A DNA stretch of 64,000 nt from an uncultured Acidobacteriia bacterium (GTDB lineage Bacteria > Acidobacteriota > Terriglobia > Bryobacterales > Bryobacteraceae), in the NCBI GenBank assembly GCA_903851195.1, contig CAINNJ010000043.1, forward strand, positions 1-64,000. The letters are read 5' to 3'. Positions within the stretch are counted from its first letter, which is position 1. Every line of letters starts with the position of its first letter. The notes under the pieces are model-generated. The model was not told the DNA's origin. It saw only the letters and a program-made list of their open reading frames with translations, and searched no databases. The position numbers and the translations under genes were made by a program. This document shows, piece by piece, positions 7,974 through 17,381 of the stretch.

Positions 7974-9353
7974 ATGGCCCAGCCCATCGAACGCCGGATT
8001 TTCCTCGCGGGACTCGCCGGCTCCGGCTCCGCGAGTGCCCTGCAGCAGGACGCCGGCCGGCTGCCTAACATCCTCTACCTCCACTCGCACGATTCCGGCC
8101 GCTACCTCCAGCCCTTCGGCGCGCCCGTGCCTACGCCGAACCTGCAGCGCCTCGCCGAAAGCGGCATTCTCTTCCGCAAAGCCTTCAGCGCCGCCCCCAC
8201 CTGTAGCCCCAGCCGCGCCGCCCTGCTCACCGGCCAGTCGCCCCACGCGAGCGGCATGCTCGGCCTCGCCCATCGCGGCTTCGCCCTGCACGACTACAGC
8301 CGGCACATCCTGCACACCCTGCGGCCTCACGGCTACATCTCCGCGCTCGCCGGCATCCAGCACATCGCGAAAACTCCGGCGCCCATCGGTTACGACCAGG
8401 TCCTCTCCACGCGCAGTACCCGCGCCGCCGATGTCGCGCCCGCCGCCGTGGCTTTTCTCGAAAAGAAGCACGACAAACCCTGGTACTTCGAAGTCGGCTT
8501 CTTCGAAACGCATCGCGAGTTCCCGAAACCCGGCCCCGCCGAAGACGCCCGCTTCATCCAGCCGCCGCTTCCCCTGCCGGACACACCCCAGACCCGCGAC
8601 GACATGGCGGGCTTCAAAGCCAGCGCCCGCATCATGGACGGCGCGGTCGGTCAGGTGCTCGCCGCGCTGGAGCGCACCGGTCAGGCCGCCAACACCCTCG
8701 TCATCTCCACCACGGACCATGGCATCGCCTTCCCCTCCATGAAGTGCAACTGCACCGACCAGGGCATGGGCGTCAGCCTCATCCTGCGCGGCCCCCACGG
8801 GTTCAGCGGCGGCAAAGTCTGCGACGCCATGGTCTCCCATGTCGACATCTTCCCCACCCTCTGCGACTACCTGGGAATCGCGCGCCCCGCCTGGCTGACC
8901 GGCAAATCGATGCTGCCGCTGATTCGCGGCGAAGTGAAGGAGATCAACGAAGAGATCTTCGCGGAAGTGACGTACCACGCGGCTTACGAACCGCTCCGTG
9001 CCGTGCGCACGCAGCGCTGGAAATACGTGCGGCACTTCGGCGACAAACACACGCCCGTGCTGCCCAACTGCGACGATGGCCCAAGCAAAGCGTTATGGGT
9101 GGAAAACGGCTGGCGGACCCGCCCGGTGCCGGACGAAGCCCTTTACGACCTGCTGTTCGACCCCGCCGAGCGCGCCAACATGGCCGCCGACCCGACCATG
9201 GCGGAAACGCTCAAAGACATGCGCGGCAGACTCGATCGCTGGATGAAAGCCACCAACGACCCGCTGCTGAAAGGCCCCGTCCCGCTGCCCCCGGGCGCGG
9301 TCGTGAACGATCCGAACGGCACCTCCCCGCAGGAAACGCCGTCCGGAAATTAA
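7974..9353 (+). CDS. Sulfatase (formylglycine-dependent)
   Basis: 459 residues. After a short N-terminal signal-like stretch (RRIFLAGLAGSGSASAL) the protein begins PNILYLHSHDSGRY, with metal-binding acidic residues, and carries CSPSR at 77-81, the C/S-x-P-S-R motif in which the Cys is converted to formylglycine. Downstream FPTLCDYLGI and LRAVRTQRWKYVRHF are family hallmarks. Sulfatases of this type remove sulfate esters from polysaccharides or other organics. The ATG at 7974 fits the family start; a longer frame to 7872 overlaps the divergent esterase and looks spurious. No sulfatase-activating enzyme is visible in the window. Confidence 0.9.
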   Translation: MAQPIERRIFLAGLAGSGSASALQQDAGRLPNILYLHSHDSGRYLQPFGAPVPTPNLQRLAESGILFRKAFSAAPTCSPSRAALLTGQSPHASGMLGLAHRGFALHDYSRHILHTLRPHGYISALAGIQHIAKTPAPIGYDQVLSTRSTRAADVAPAAVAFLEKKHDKPWYFEVGFFETHREFPKPGPAEDARFIQPPLPLPDTPQTRDDMAGFKASARIMDGAVGQVLAALERTGQAANTLVISTTDHGIAFPSMKCNCTDQGMGVSLILRGPHGFSGGKVCDAMVSHVDIFPTLCDYLGIARPAWLTGKSMLPLIRGEVKEINEEIFAEVTYHAAYEPLRAVRTQRWKYVRHFGDKHTPVLPNCDDGPSKALWVENGWRTRPVPDEALYDLLFDPAERANMAADPTMAETLKDMRGRLDRWMKATNDPLLKGPVPLPPGAVVNDPNGTSPQETPSGN

Positions 9354-9365
9354 GGTCCTCTCTCA

Positions 9366-9409
9366 ATGTGGGGCGGGATGGAATCCTGCGGCGGGTTGGA
9401 AACCCGCCC
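9366..9409. repeat. Twin-hairpin intergenic repeat, copy 1
   Basis: A 44-base unit identical to the one at 41986-42029. It can fold into two adjacent hairpins with the same GGA loop: GCGGGAT-GGA-ATCCTGC (9373-9389, one G-U pair on one strand) and GGCGGGTT-GGA-AACCCGCC (9390-9408, eight perfect pairs). It lies between the convergent sulfatase and gcvPB genes, ending 15 bases from the gcvPB stop codon. It resembles REP/BIME-type elements and may act as a bidirectional terminator or an mRNA 3' stabiliser. No U-tract follows either arm. Confidence 0.85.
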
Positions 9410-9424
9410 GCTGCGCCCGGGGAA

Positions 9425-10900
9425 CTAAGGCTTCCAGCGCACAATCGGCTTCCGTGCGGCAGTCACCTCATCCACCCGCGTGGTGCGCGTCAAATGTGGC
9501 GCGGAGGTCACCTTTTCGGTCTCCTCCTCCACTTCCTTCGCAATCGAAATCATCGCATCGATAAACAAATCGAGCTCCTGCTTCGACTCCGTCTCCGTCG
9601 GCTCGATCATCAGCGCCCCGTGCACAATCAGCGGAAAGCTGACCGTATACGGATGGAAACCATAATCGATCAGGCGCTTCGCCATATCGCCCGTGCGCAC
9701 GCCCTTCGCCGCCTGCCGGTCGTCGCTGAACACCACTTCGTGCATGTTCGGGCGCTTGTACGGCAGATCGAAATACGGCGCCAGCTTGTGCCGGATGTAA
9801 TTCGCGTTCAGCACCGCGTCCACGGTCGCGTTCCGGAGCCCGGGTCCGCCATGCGCCAGGATATACGCCAGCGCCCGCACCAGCACGCCGAAATTCCCGT
9901 AAAACGCCCGCACCTTGCCGATCGACTGCGGCACGTCGTAATCCCACGTGAGCGAATCGGAGAGCCGCTTCAGCCGCGGCACCGGCAGAAACGGTTCCAG
10001 ATGCTTCTTCACCGCCACCGGACCGCCCCCCGGACCACCACCGCCATGCGGCGTCGAGAACGTCTTGTGCAGGTTGATGTGCATCACGTCGATGCCGAAA
10101 TCCCCTGGCCGCGCAATACCCACCAGCGCGTTCAGATTCGCGCCGTCCATGTACACCATGCCGCCCTTGGCATGGATAATTTCCGTCGCGCGGATGATGT
10201 TCTCCTCGAACACACCGAGCGTGTTCGGATTCGTCACCATCAGCGCCGCGACGTCGTCGTCCATCAGCCGGGAAAGCTCTTCCAGGTCGATCATGCCCTG
10301 GTCGTTCGACCGGACATTCTGCACCCCGTACCCCGCGATTCCCGCCGTCGCCGGATTCGTGCCATGCGCCGAATCGGGCACCAGAATCCGTTTGCGCGGA
10401 TTGCCCTGGGATTCGAGCAGCGCCCGCACCAGCAGGATGCCGGTCAGTTCCCCATGCGCGCCCGCCGCGGGCTGCAGCGTAATCGCGTCCAGCCCCGTGA
10501 TCTCGCACAGCGCGTCTTCCAGATGCGCCACCACTTCCATGGCGCCCTGCGACAAACTCTCCGGCTGGTAGGGATGCGACCACGCCAGACCTTCCAGCCG
10601 CGCCACCGCTTCATTGATGCGCGGGTTGTACTTCATCGTGCACGATCCCAGCGGGTACATGCCCAGGTCGATCGCGTAGTTCCACGTGGAAAGCCGCGTG
10701 AAGTGGCGAATCACTTCCACTTCGCTGACTTCCGGAAACCCCTCGATGCCGTCGCGCACCTGCGCCGCGCCCAGCGCTTCCGCCGGATCCACCGCCGGCA
10801 CATCGAGCGGCGGCAACTGATAGCCGATCTTGCCCGGCGAACTTTGTTCGAAGATCAGCCCTTCGTTCTGTGAAAGATGCGAGCGAACTTTCCGGATCAT
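9425..10900 (-). CDS. gcvPB: Glycine dehydrogenase (decarboxylating) subunit 2
   Basis: 491 residues, the usual length of the split P-protein beta subunit. The PLP lysine is Lys279 in [30 protein letters not shown] and [10 protein letters not shown] are further cofactor-site signatures. With subunit 1 it forms the P-protein of the glycine cleavage system, which decarboxylates glycine and passes the aminomethyl group to lipoyl-GcvH. The start is the ATG at 10900, overlapping the gcvPA stop by three bases (ATGA arrangement); a longer frame to 10960 lies inside gcvPA. It is the last gene of the T-H-PA-PB operon and is followed by the twin-hairpin repeat. Confidence 0.96.
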   Translation of the reverse strand: MIRKVRSHLSQNEGLIFEQSSPGKIGYQLPPLDVPAVDPAEALGAAQVRDGIEGFPEVSEVEVIRHFTRLSTWNYAIDLGMYPLGSCTMKYNPRINEAVARLEGLAWSHPYQPESLSQGAMEVVAHLEDALCEITGLDAITLQPAAGAHGELTGILLVRALLESQGNPRKRILVPDSAHGTNPATAGIAGYGVQNVRSNDQGMIDLEELSRLMDDDVAALMVTNPNTLGVFEENIIRATEIIHAKGGMVYMDGANLNALVGIARPGDFGIDVMHINLHKTFSTPHGGGGPGGGPVAVKKHLEPFLPVPRLKRLSDSLTWDYDVPQSIGKVRAFYGNFGVLVRALAYILAHGGPGLRNATVDAVLNANYIRHKLAPYFDLPYKRPNMHEVVFSDDRQAAKGVRTGDMAKRLIDYGFHPYTVSFPLIVHGALMIEPTETESKQELDLFIDAMISIAKEVEEETEKVTSAPHLTRTTRVDEVTAARKPIVRWKP

Positions 10901-12213
10901 TGCTGGAAGGCCTCGGCCAGGGTGTCCATATCGGACCGTTTCGTCATTTCCGTCGCGCAAAGCAGGGCCGCGTCCTTCAGTTCCGGATAGAACTTCCCGA
11001 GCGGCAGCCCGCCGATAATCTTCTTGCCCAGCAACTCTTCGTTGATCGCTTCCGGCGACTTCCCGTTGGCCGACGCCACGAATTCATTGAAATAGGGCCC
11101 GCTGAAATGAGGCTTGATCTTCGACCCCAGATAATGCGCTTTCGCCAGGTTCTGCGTCGCCAGTTCCCGCAGCCCCTGCTTGCCGTAAAGTTCCATGAAG
11201 ACCGTGCCCATCAGCGCGATCAGCGCCTGGTTGGTGCAGATGTTCGATGTCGCCTTTTCCCGGCGGATATGCTGCTCGCGCGTGGCCAGCGTCAGACAGA
11301 ACGCCCGGTTGCCTTCCGAATCCAGCGTCTGCCCTACCAGCCGGCCAGGCAGTTGCCGGATGTACTTCTCTTTCGACGCGATAATCCCCGCGAAAGGCCC
11401 GCCATAACTGGGCGAGATCGCGAACGACTGCATCTCCCCGGCGACGATATCGGCATCGCGCGGCGGTTCCAGCAGACCCAGCGACACCGCTTCTGAGAAC
11501 GTGAACACCAGCAGCGCGCCGTGCGCATGCGCCAGCTCAGCCGCCTTCTTTACGTCCTCGATAATCCCGAAGAAATTCGGCGACTGAATAATCACACAGG
11601 CCGTCTGCTTATCGAGCTTCGCTTCCAGATCCGCCAGATCGATCTGCCCGGTCCCGGCGTCGTACCCGAACTCTTCAATCGGCAGCCCCTGGTTCTTCGC
11701 GTACGTGCGCTGCACTTCGCGATACTCCGGATGCACCGATCTCGCCACCAGAATCCTGCTGCGCCCCGTGATCCTTACCGCCATCATGGCCGCTTCCGGC
11801 ACCGCCGTCGAAGCGTCGTACATCGAGGCGTTCGCCACATCCATGCCCGTCAGCTGACAGATCATCGTCTGGAATTCGAAGATGGTGACCAGCGTCCCCT
11901 GCGAAATCTCCGATTGGTACGGCGTATAAGAGGTCAGAAACTCGCCGCGCGATACCACCGTATCCACCACCACCGGGCGGTAATGGCTGTACACGCCGGC
12001 GCCCAGAAAAGAGGCGTAACCGTTGCTGGTGCGCTCCGATTTGGCCTTGAAATAATCGACAATCTCGTACTCGGAAATACCCGGAGCAAGACCCAGCGGG
12101 CCGTGAATCCGTGCCTCGGCCGGTATTTGCCCGAACAGTTCATCGGCTGATGTCAGCCCGCAGGCCGCGAGCATCTCCTGACGCTCGGAGTCAGACTTCG
12201 GAAGATAGCGCAA
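10897..12213 (-). CDS. gcvPA: Glycine dehydrogenase (decarboxylating) subunit 1
   Basis: 438 residues covering the full alpha subunit of the split P-protein. Signatures include [12 protein letters not shown] near the N-terminus, [15 protein letters not shown] and [15 protein letters not shown]. It pairs with GcvPB to form the PLP-dependent decarboxylase of the glycine cleavage system. The two-subunit form is common in Acidobacteriota, Firmicutes and archaea, in contrast to the single-chain GcvP of enterobacteria. The start lies two bases after the gcvH stop and the end overlaps gcvPB by four bases, so the four genes are one transcription unit. Confidence 0.96.
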   Translation of the reverse strand: MRYLPKSDSERQEMLAACGLTSADELFGQIPAEARIHGPLGLAPGISEYEIVDYFKAKSERTSNGYASFLGAGVYSHYRPVVVDTVVSRGEFLTSYTPYQSEISQGTLVTIFEFQTMICQLTGMDVANASMYDASTAVPEAAMMAVRITGRSRILVARSVHPEYREVQRTYAKNQGLPIEEFGYDAGTGQIDLADLEAKLDKQTACVIIQSPNFFGIIEDVKKAAELAHAHGALLVFTFSEAVSLGLLEPPRDADIVAGEMQSFAISPSYGGPFAGIIASKEKYIRQLPGRLVGQTLDSEGNRAFCLTLATREQHIRREKATSNICTNQALIALMGTVFMELYGKQGLRELATQNLAKAHYLGSKIKPHFSGPYFNEFVASANGKSPEAINEELLGKKIIGGLPLGKFYPELKDAALLCATEMTKRSDMDTLAEAFQQ

Positions 12214-12215
12214 TT

Positions 12216-12602
12216 TTAACTTTCCGCTCCTACATAAGTTTGATAATCGGCAGCGGATAAAAGATTGTTAAATTCATTCGGATCCGACACGCGGATCTTA
12301 ATCAGCCAGGCGGCTTCGTGCGGATCTTCGTTCAGCTTCTCCGGCGACGACGTCAGCAGTTCGTTCGCCTCCAGCACCTCGCCGCCCACCGGCGCGTAGA
12401 TGTCGGACACGGCCTTCACGGATTCCACCGAGCCGAAGCTGTCGCCCTTGGCCAGCTGCGCCCCCGGCTTCGGCAGATCCACGTAAACGATGTCCCCGAG
12501 TTCTTCCTGGGCGTGGAAGGTGATGCCCACCGTCGCCGTATCCCCGGCCAGACTGACCCACTCATGTTCTTTCGTATAGCGATAGCTTTCCGGATAGTTC
12601 AT
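12216..12602 (-). CDS. gcvH: Glycine cleavage system H protein
   Basis: 128 residues, standard for the lipoyl carrier. The lipoylated lysine is Lys63 in [20 protein letters not shown], and the N-terminus has the usual YTKEHEW block and the [10 protein letters not shown] strand. It shuttles the aminomethyl group between the P-protein and GcvT and is reoxidised by dihydrolipoamide dehydrogenase, whose gene is not in the window. The ATG at 12602 overlaps the gcvT stop (12599-12601) in an ATGA arrangement. Confidence 0.97.
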   Translation of the reverse strand: MNYPESYRYTKEHEWVSLAGDTATVGITFHAQEELGDIVYVDLPKPGAQLAKGDSFGSVESVKAVSDIYAPVGGEVLEANELLTSSPEKLNEDPHEAAWLIKIRVSDPNEFNNLLSAADYQTYVGAES

Positions 12603-13702
12603 TGAGGCCTCTTATAGAATGGCGTCGGCACGGTTTCGGCTTCGACCGCCTGATTTCGCACTACAATTTCGATCTTCTCACCGGGCTTCGCGCGCTCCAG
12701 CGGCAGGTAGCAAAGGCCGATATTGCGGTTCAGCGTCGGCGCGGGCGACCCGCTTGTCACCCACCCGGCGGGCTGCCCGCCGATCGTGACTTCATAACCG
12801 TCCCGCCCGATGCCGCGTCCGCGCATCTCGAAACCGGTCAGCTTTCGCTTGAGCCCCGCCTGCTTCTGCTTCACCAGCGCGTCCCGGCCGATGAACTCGC
12901 CCTTGTCGAACTTCACGATCCACCCGAGATCCGCTTCGAGCGGCGAAATCGACGCCCCGATCTCATGTCCGTAAAGCGCCATCTTGCTTTCCAGACGCAG
13001 CGTGTTGCGCGCCCCCAGACCGCAGGGCTTGATGCCGGCGGGCTTGCCGGCTTCCATGATCGCCTTCCAGACGTCCGCCGCCACGTCCGGCGCCACATAC
13101 ACCTCGAAACCGTCTTCCCCGGTGTACCCGGTCCGCGCGATGCGCGCCGGAACGCCCGCGAACATGCCGTCGGTGAACCAGTAATAGCGGATTCCGGCCA
13201 GCGGCGTTTCCGTCAGCTGTTGCGCGGTTTCGAGAGCCTTCGGCCCCTGAATCGCGAGCTGCGCGTACTTCCCGCTCGCGAATTCCACCTCGCACTCGAA
13301 ATCCCCGGACACCCCAACAATGTGCTCGAAATCTTTTTCCTGATTCGAGGCATTCACGCAAATAAAGAAGGAATCGTCGGCCACTTTATGGACCAGAATG
13401 TCGTCCACGAAACCGCCGTGCTCGTAGAGCAGTCCGGAATACTGCGCCTGACCGTGCTTCAGCTTTGAAACCGCGTTCGTGGTGACGAAATCGGTCAGCT
13501 TCGCGGCTTCCGGCCCGCGAATCTCGATTTCACCCATGTGGCTGACGTCGAAAAGGCCCACGGCATTCCGAACCGTGTTGTGTTCGTCGATGAGGCCGGT
13601 ATACTGCACCGGCATATCCCATCCGCCGAAATCAACCATCTTCGCGCCGAAGGCCCGGTGGACCTCATTCAGAGGTGTGCGTTTGAGCGGGGCGGTCGTC
13701 AT
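12599..13702 (-). CDS. gcvT: Aminomethyltransferase (glycine cleavage T protein)
   Basis: 367 residues, full length. Family signatures are FGGWDMPVQYTGLIDEH near residue 20, LFDVSHMGEIEIRGP, and ARTGYTGEDGFEVYV in the folate-binding region. It moves the methylene group from lipoyl-GcvH to tetrahydrofolate and releases ammonia. It is the first gene of the operon. TACAAT at 13716-13721 on the minus strand is a good -10 candidate and would leave a very short leader. No glycine riboswitch core was recognised upstream. Confidence 0.96.
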   Translation of the reverse strand: MTTAPLKRTPLNEVHRAFGAKMVDFGGWDMPVQYTGLIDEHNTVRNAVGLFDVSHMGEIEIRGPEAAKLTDFVTTNAVSKLKHGQAQYSGLLYEHGGFVDDILVHKVADDSFFICVNASNQEKDFEHIVGVSGDFECEVEFASGKYAQLAIQGPKALETAQQLTETPLAGIRYYWFTDGMFAGVPARIARTGYTGEDGFEVYVAPDVAADVWKAIMEAGKPAGIKPCGLGARNTLRLESKMALYGHEIGASISPLEADLGWIVKFDKGEFIGRDALVKQKQAGLKRKLTGFEMRGRGIGRDGYEVTIGGQPAGWVTSGSPAPTLNRNIGLCYLPLERAKPGEKIEIVVRNQAVEAETVPTPFYKRPQ

Positions 13703-13732
13703 TCGATAAGCACTTATTGTACGGCATCATCG

Positions 13733-13754
13733 GACCATTTCCGCCGAAATGGCC
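13733..13754 (-). promoter_or_regulatory. Leader-side hairpin upstream of gcvT
   Basis: On the minus strand GGCCATTTC and GAAATGGTC flank a four-base loop, giving a nine-pair stem with one G-U pair. It lies about 30 bases before the gcvT start, just upstream of the TACAAT (-10-like) sequence. It could be an operator palindrome or part of a longer leader RNA. The surrounding 155-base gap otherwise holds only the hairpin at 13798-13839. Confidence 0.35.
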
Positions 13755-13797
13755 GCACACCCGCGCTCGGCCCGCGCGCCTCTGGCAACCCGTGACT

Positions 13798-13839
13798 GAA
13801 GTGGGGAGATCCGCGCTGTGGGCGCGCCCTCCTCACTTC
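13798..13839 (-). terminator. Hairpin after the PIN toxin gene (terminator-like)
   Basis: GAAGTGGGGAG (13798-13808) and CTCCTCACTTC (13829-13839) are inverted copies with one mismatch, separated by a GC-rich loop that has weak internal pairing. It lies 20 bases downstream of the stop of the minus-strand toxin gene and upstream of gcvT, so it could end toxin-antitoxin transcription. There is no run of U after the stem, so classical Rho-independent termination is not supported. Confidence 0.35.
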
Positions 13840-13858
13840 TGCCATTCCGCTGCCAGTA

Positions 13859-14299
13859 TTACTGCTTCACAAGAACCTTGAGAAGAGCGATCTCGTCCAT
13901 GACCCGGATGTCGCTGCGCTCGCAGAATGCAAGGACATTGGGGGTGTAGAAGTCGCGGTCGCGCACGCAGAGTATTTCGGCACCGGCTGAGAGCGCCGTG
14001 TAGACGATAACGTCGTCGTGGGGATCGGAGAGCACCACCGGGATGCCCGGTTCCGGCTCGACGATACGGGCTACCGATTCGAGAAACCGCACATGCTCGT
14101 GGATCTCCTCCGCAGTGAGGCCGTAGAGCGCCTGCATCCGGGGATGGGCCAGCACTTTGCCGACTTCCCCGAGGATGAAGGGCGAGAGCGCGAGGGTGTG
14201 ATCGGGGTCGGCCGCGACGGTATCAACGACGCGCCTTGCGGGTCCGCTCGCGCGCTTTGTGGCGCGGACTAAAATGCCTGTGTCGAAAGTGATGATCAC
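13859..14299 (-). CDS. PIN-domain toxin (putative VapC-like ribonuclease)
   Basis: 146 residues from the GTG at 14299. The fold signature is IITFDTGILVRA at the N-terminus (first acidic residue), SPFILGEVGKVL (conserved Glu), and SDPHDDVIVYTALSAGAEIL followed by CVRDRDFY (further acids), which fits the metal-binding set of PIN/PilT ribonucleases. Such proteins cleave RNA and are held inactive by a partner. The start codon begins immediately after the antitoxin stop (14300-14302), so the pair is co-translated. It belongs to the branch usually annotated as putative toxin-antitoxin PIN proteins. Confidence 0.85.
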   Translation of the reverse strand: MIITFDTGILVRATKRASGPARRVVDTVAADPDHTLALSPFILGEVGKVLAHPRMQALYGLTAEEIHEHVRFLESVARIVEPEPGIPVVLSDPHDDVIVYTALSAGAEILCVRDRDFYTPNVLAFCERSDIRVMDEIALLKVLVKQ

Positions 14300-14563
14300 T
14301 TAGGAGCGATGACGTACGTGATCGGTCGCCGCATCGATGGCGGCATCGAGTTCGTCTTCCGGGATATCTTTCACGCGCCCGGCAATGCGGTCAAGACTGT
14401 CGCGGTACTGCGCGAAGCGGGCGGTGCGCTCGGCAGCTTGCGGAGCATCCCTGATCACTTTCGAGGGACGGATGGTCAGGCTTTCGTCTTCACGCAAAGC
14501 GCGGCCGAGGATGCCTTCGATGGCCACCTTCTGGTCGGGCGAGAGATCTTTGACATGCACCAT
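14300..14563 (-). CDS. Antitoxin partner of the PIN toxin
   Basis: 87 residues starting MVHVKDLSPDQKVAIEGILG. The start at 14563 is preferred over one at 14620 because AAGGA lies about seven bases upstream. No ribbon-helix-helix or AbrB motif is obvious; the middle segment (REDESLTIRPSKVI) and the acidic, helical C-terminus (DIPEDELDAAIDAATDHV) are typical of small antitoxins that wrap a toxin. The gene abuts the toxin gene, and antitoxin-first order is the usual arrangement. Function is inferred mainly from position. Confidence 0.75.
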   Translation of the reverse strand: MVHVKDLSPDQKVAIEGILGRALREDESLTIRPSKVIRDAPQAAERTARFAQYRDSLDRIAGRVKDIPEDELDAAIDAATDHVRHRS

Positions 14564-14634
14564 AGTGATTCCTTGTTGCCTGATCCCGGAGTAACGCGCG
14601 GTGATGTCGCGCGTTTTCATCGCCGAGAGCTGGA

Positions 14635-15978
14635 CTACGCCACCGGAGGATGATCCGTAACCTGCCAGTTCTTCTCGTTAAAATAAAGAACCTTGCCCTG
14701 CCGGTACGACATCACCGCCATCGTGATCAGCACCTGCGCCCGCGCGCCGGTCTCCACATCGAGCGTCGGTTTCTCCCGCGAACGCATGCAGTCGAGGAAA
14801 TTCGCGATGTGTTTCTGCATAATATCTTCCTGCGGAACCGGAATTTTGACTTCCTCTTCCGTGCCGAACCGCGCGGGCCAGGACGGATCCACATACTGCT
14901 TGCCGCGCTTCTCCGGACGCACCGTGATGAACGGCGTGTAGCTCTCGAACTTGCCGTGATCCACCATGGTCAGCGTGCCGGCATGCCCGCGGATCAGCCC
15001 CGGAATGTGCTGCGAATTCGCCATCGACGCGCTCAGCACCAGCGAATGCCCCTTCGGATAATCGCCCATCACGTTGAACGTGTCCGGAACTTCCCGCTCG
15101 TCGTGAAACTCGTAGATACCGCCGCCCGCCATCACCTTCGCCGGGAACTGCGGCTCGCCCCAGCAGATATTCATGGGCGCCACCACGTGATAAAAAAGGT
15201 CCGTCGCAATGCCGCCCGAATAGTCCCAGTATTTGCGGAACCGGAAATACCGGTCCGCGTTATACGGCCGCTGCTGCGCCGAACCGAGCCACATCTTCCA
15301 GTCGAGATAATCCTCGCCCTTGCCCGTCGGCCCCGCCGCGTTGTCGATCGGATAGTTCCACTCCCCGTCGAGCGAGTTCCGGTGATACGATCCCTGGCTC
15401 ATGATCATGTCCCCGATCATGCCGTCCGCAATCGCCTTCTTCGCCTTCGCCCACTGGTCGCCGGACGTGGTCTGCGACCCCACCTGCAGCACCCGCTTCG
15501 TCTCCTTCACGGTGCTCACCAGCTGCCGCGCTTCCGCGATCGTATGGACCATGGGCTTTTCCAGGTAAACGTCCTTGCCCTTATCCATCGCCGCAATCGC
15601 AATCGGCGCGTGCCAGTGATCCGGCGTCGCGATATAAACCGCGTCGATCTCCGGATTGTCCAGCACCTCGCGATAATCCAGCGTGCCCTTGACCTTGTGA
15701 TACTCGGCGTTCAGATTGACGCGCTTCTGATAAACGTCGCACACCATCGCGATGCGGGCGTTGTGCGTCAGCCCGGCCTTGGCGAAGTCCTTCGCCACCC
15801 CGGTGCCCCGGCCCCCGCAGCCGATGACGCCGACGTTGATGCGATCGTTCGCCCCCAGCACCCGTGCGGGCGCGGGCCGGGCGCCGAACGCCGCCCGCGT
15901 CAGAGAGGAAGCGACACCCAGGGCCGCGGTGTTCTTCAGAAAATTTCTGCGGTCGAAACTGATGGCGTTTTCCGGCAT
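14635..15978 (-). CDS. Gfo/Idh/MocA-family dehydrogenase, Tat-exported
   Basis: 447 residues. A twin-arginine signal ([18 protein letters not shown]) opens the protein, followed by a Rossmann NAD(P)-binding motif in [14 protein letters not shown] and the family motif VYLEKPM with the conserved Lys. The C-terminal beta domain includes [12 protein letters not shown]. Family members oxidise or rearrange sugars and sugar acids and often hold their cofactor tightly when exported. The ATG at 15978 places the Tat signal at the terminus; a longer frame to 16575 overlaps the divergent sigma factor gene. Planctomycetes and Acidobacteriota encode many such exported paralogues; the substrate cannot be told. 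Confidence 0.9.
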   Translation of the reverse strand: MPENAISFDRRNFLKNTAALGVASSLTRAAFGARPAPARVLGANDRINVGVIGCGGRGTGVAKDFAKAGLTHNARIAMVCDVYQKRVNLNAEYHKVKGTLDYREVLDNPEIDAVYIATPDHWHAPIAIAAMDKGKDVYLEKPMVHTIAEARQLVSTVKETKRVLQVGSQTTSGDQWAKAKKAIADGMIGDMIMSQGSYHRNSLDGEWNYPIDNAAGPTGKGEDYLDWKMWLGSAQQRPYNADRYFRFRKYWDYSGGIATDLFYHVVAPMNICWGEPQFPAKVMAGGGIYEFHDEREVPDTFNVMGDYPKGHSLVLSASMANSQHIPGLIRGHAGTLTMVDHGKFESYTPFITVRPEKRGKQYVDPSWPARFGTEEEVKIPVPQEDIMQKHIANFLDCMRSREKPTLDVETGARAQVLITMAVMSYRQGKVLYFNEKNWQVTDHPPVA

Positions 15979-16032
15979 GGCTGGTCTGTTCCTTTGCGCT
16001 GACCCAAATTCTATCGAATCCGCGCAGTTCGT

Positions 16033-16057
16033 GGAACTTCCCCGTCGCCGCCGTGAC
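16033..16057 (+). promoter_or_regulatory. Possible ECF-type promoter of the sigma factor gene
   Basis: GGAAC at 16033-16037 matches the common -35 core of ECF sigma promoters, and CGTGACA about 14 bases later could be the -10 side. It lies 20-45 bases before the sigma gene start, so it would allow autoregulation. The spacing is slightly short and the match is weak. Confidence 0.25.
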
Positions 16058-16077
16058 AATAACAGCAGACCGGGAAC

Positions 16078-16659
16078 ATGCGGGAACCAGAAACAATCCG
16101 GGATGACGAACTGAAGCGGTTCCGCGCCGGCGATCGCGAGGCCTTCACCGCGGTCTACAGCGCCCATTACCCGGCCGTCTTTCGTTTCGCGCTGCATATG
16201 ACCGCCGATAGCCAAAAGGCCGCCGAAACCGCCCAGGACGTTTTCGTCTGGCTGATTCATCACGCGGAGGATTACGACCCGGCCCGCGGCTCTCTCGGCG
16301 CGTTCCTGACCGGCGTGGCCCGGAAGTTTCTGCAACGCCGCCGGTACAAGGAACAGCGCTGGGTGCCCTTCGACGAAACGCTGGCCGACCGGGATCGCCG
16401 GCCTGAAGGTCCGGAGCCCGACACCTCCGATGCGGACCGCCTGCGAGCCGCCATCGCGGCCCTTCCGGAGCGATATCGCGAAGTGGTGGCGCTCTGCGAT
16501 CTGGAAGGGAAGAGTTATGAAGAAGCCGCCGCGGCTCTGGAATGCGCCGTGGGAACGGTCCGCTCGCGGCTGCATCGGGCGCGGGATTTGCTGGCGAGAA
16601 AGTTACAGCGCAAGCCGGAAGAATCGAAGTGCGAAGTGAGAATGACATGGTCAAAATGA
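16078..16659 (+). CDS. ECF-type RNA polymerase sigma factor
   Basis: 193 residues. Region 2 lies around residues 20-85 ([38 protein letters not shown]) and region 4 around 120-180 ([20 protein letters not shown] followed by an HTH with [17 protein letters not shown]). It directs RNA polymerase to a stress or envelope regulon. The next gene overlaps its 3' end and looks like an anti-sigma factor, and a third coupled gene encodes a secreted protein, so the three form one regulatory unit. The inducing signal is not evident. Confidence 0.92.
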   Translation: MREPETIRDDELKRFRAGDREAFTAVYSAHYPAVFRFALHMTADSQKAAETAQDVFVWLIHHAEDYDPARGSLGAFLTGVARKFLQRRRYKEQRWVPFDETLADRDRRPEGPEPDTSDADRLRAAIAALPERYREVVALCDLEGKSYEEAAAALECAVGTVRSRLHRARDLLARKLQRKPEESKCEVRMTWSK

Positions 16660-17381
16660 ATTGTGCGGATTACAAAAATGCCCTGATCGAGACCGCGAGA
16701 GCCTTGCAGGCCCCGCCCGCAGACCTGAAGTCCCATCTGGATACGTGCGCAAAATGCCGCGCCGATTTCGCATCGCAACGGCGTTTAACCGAAGCGCTCC
16801 GGATCGTCCGCGCGGATGCCGCCACCGCTCTGCCGCCTCCCGCCGCCGAACTGCTGTTGCTCGCGGAGTTCAACCGGGTCCGCCGCAAGCCCGCCCCGCC
16901 CGTCCGATACCGGATCGCAGCGGGCGCCCTCGCCGCCTCGCTGTTAGCGGGTTGGGCCGGATGGACGCTGCTGGAACGCAGCCCCGCCCCCGCGACAAAG
17001 CAGTCTCCCGTAGTGATCGCGGCCCGCGCCAATTCACCAGCGCCGCCCGCGACCACCGCCCCGGAAGTCCCTAAAACCGTCCGGCCCAAACGACACAAAC
17101 CCGCGCTACCGCCATCTCCCGCGCCGGCCGAAACATTAGCCGAAAACGACGCCCCCTTCGTCTCCATCCCGTTCACCGCGCCGCTCGCCCCGTACGAGCG
17201 AGCCGACGTGGTCCGCGTCGAACTTCCCGTCTCGGCCCTGATCGCCGCCGGCCTGCCCGTTCGCGTGCCCGATCCCGCCGCCCGAGCCCGCGCGGATCTC
17301 CTCGTGAGCGAAGATGGCCGCGCCCGCGCCGTACGCCTGATTTCCGTTTCCGATTCCGTTTCCTACAGGAGCATTCGATGA
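16647..17381 (+). CDS. Anti-sigma factor with zinc-finger-like motif and one membrane span
   Basis: 244 residues from the ATG at 16647; the ATG at 16656, which overlaps the sigma stop in an ATGA arrangement, is equally plausible. The N-terminal cytoplasmic part has HLDTCAKC (His-x3-Cys-x2-Cys), the ZAS/putative zinc-finger signature of anti-sigma factors. One membrane segment follows (RIAAGALAASLLAGWAGWTL). The outer part is Pro/Ala-rich and ends in a small beta-like region. It would hold the sigma factor at the membrane. The stop overlaps the next gene by four bases. Confidence 0.8.
   Translation: MVKMNCADYKNALIETARALQAPPADLKSHLDTCAKCRADFASQRRLTEALRIVRADAATALPPPAAELLLLAEFNRVRRKPAPPVRYRIAAGALAASLLAGWAGWTLLERSPAPATKQSPVVIAARANSPAPPATTAPEVPKTVRPKRHKPALPPSPAPAETLAENDAPFVSIPFTAPLAPYERADVVRVELPVSALIAAGLPVRVPDPAARARADLLVSEDGRARAVRLISVSDSVSYRSIR

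Noticed and set aside
9354-9420. Peptide GRDGILRRVGNPP read from the twin-hairpin repeat as part of a long plus-strand protein
   Set aside because: The same peptide appears wherever the repeat occurs; it is intergenic repeat sequence and not part of a gene.
13703-13858. Glycine riboswitch upstream of gcvT
   Set aside because: The gap is 156 bases and contains hairpins, but the conserved glycine aptamer core was not found on the minus strand.
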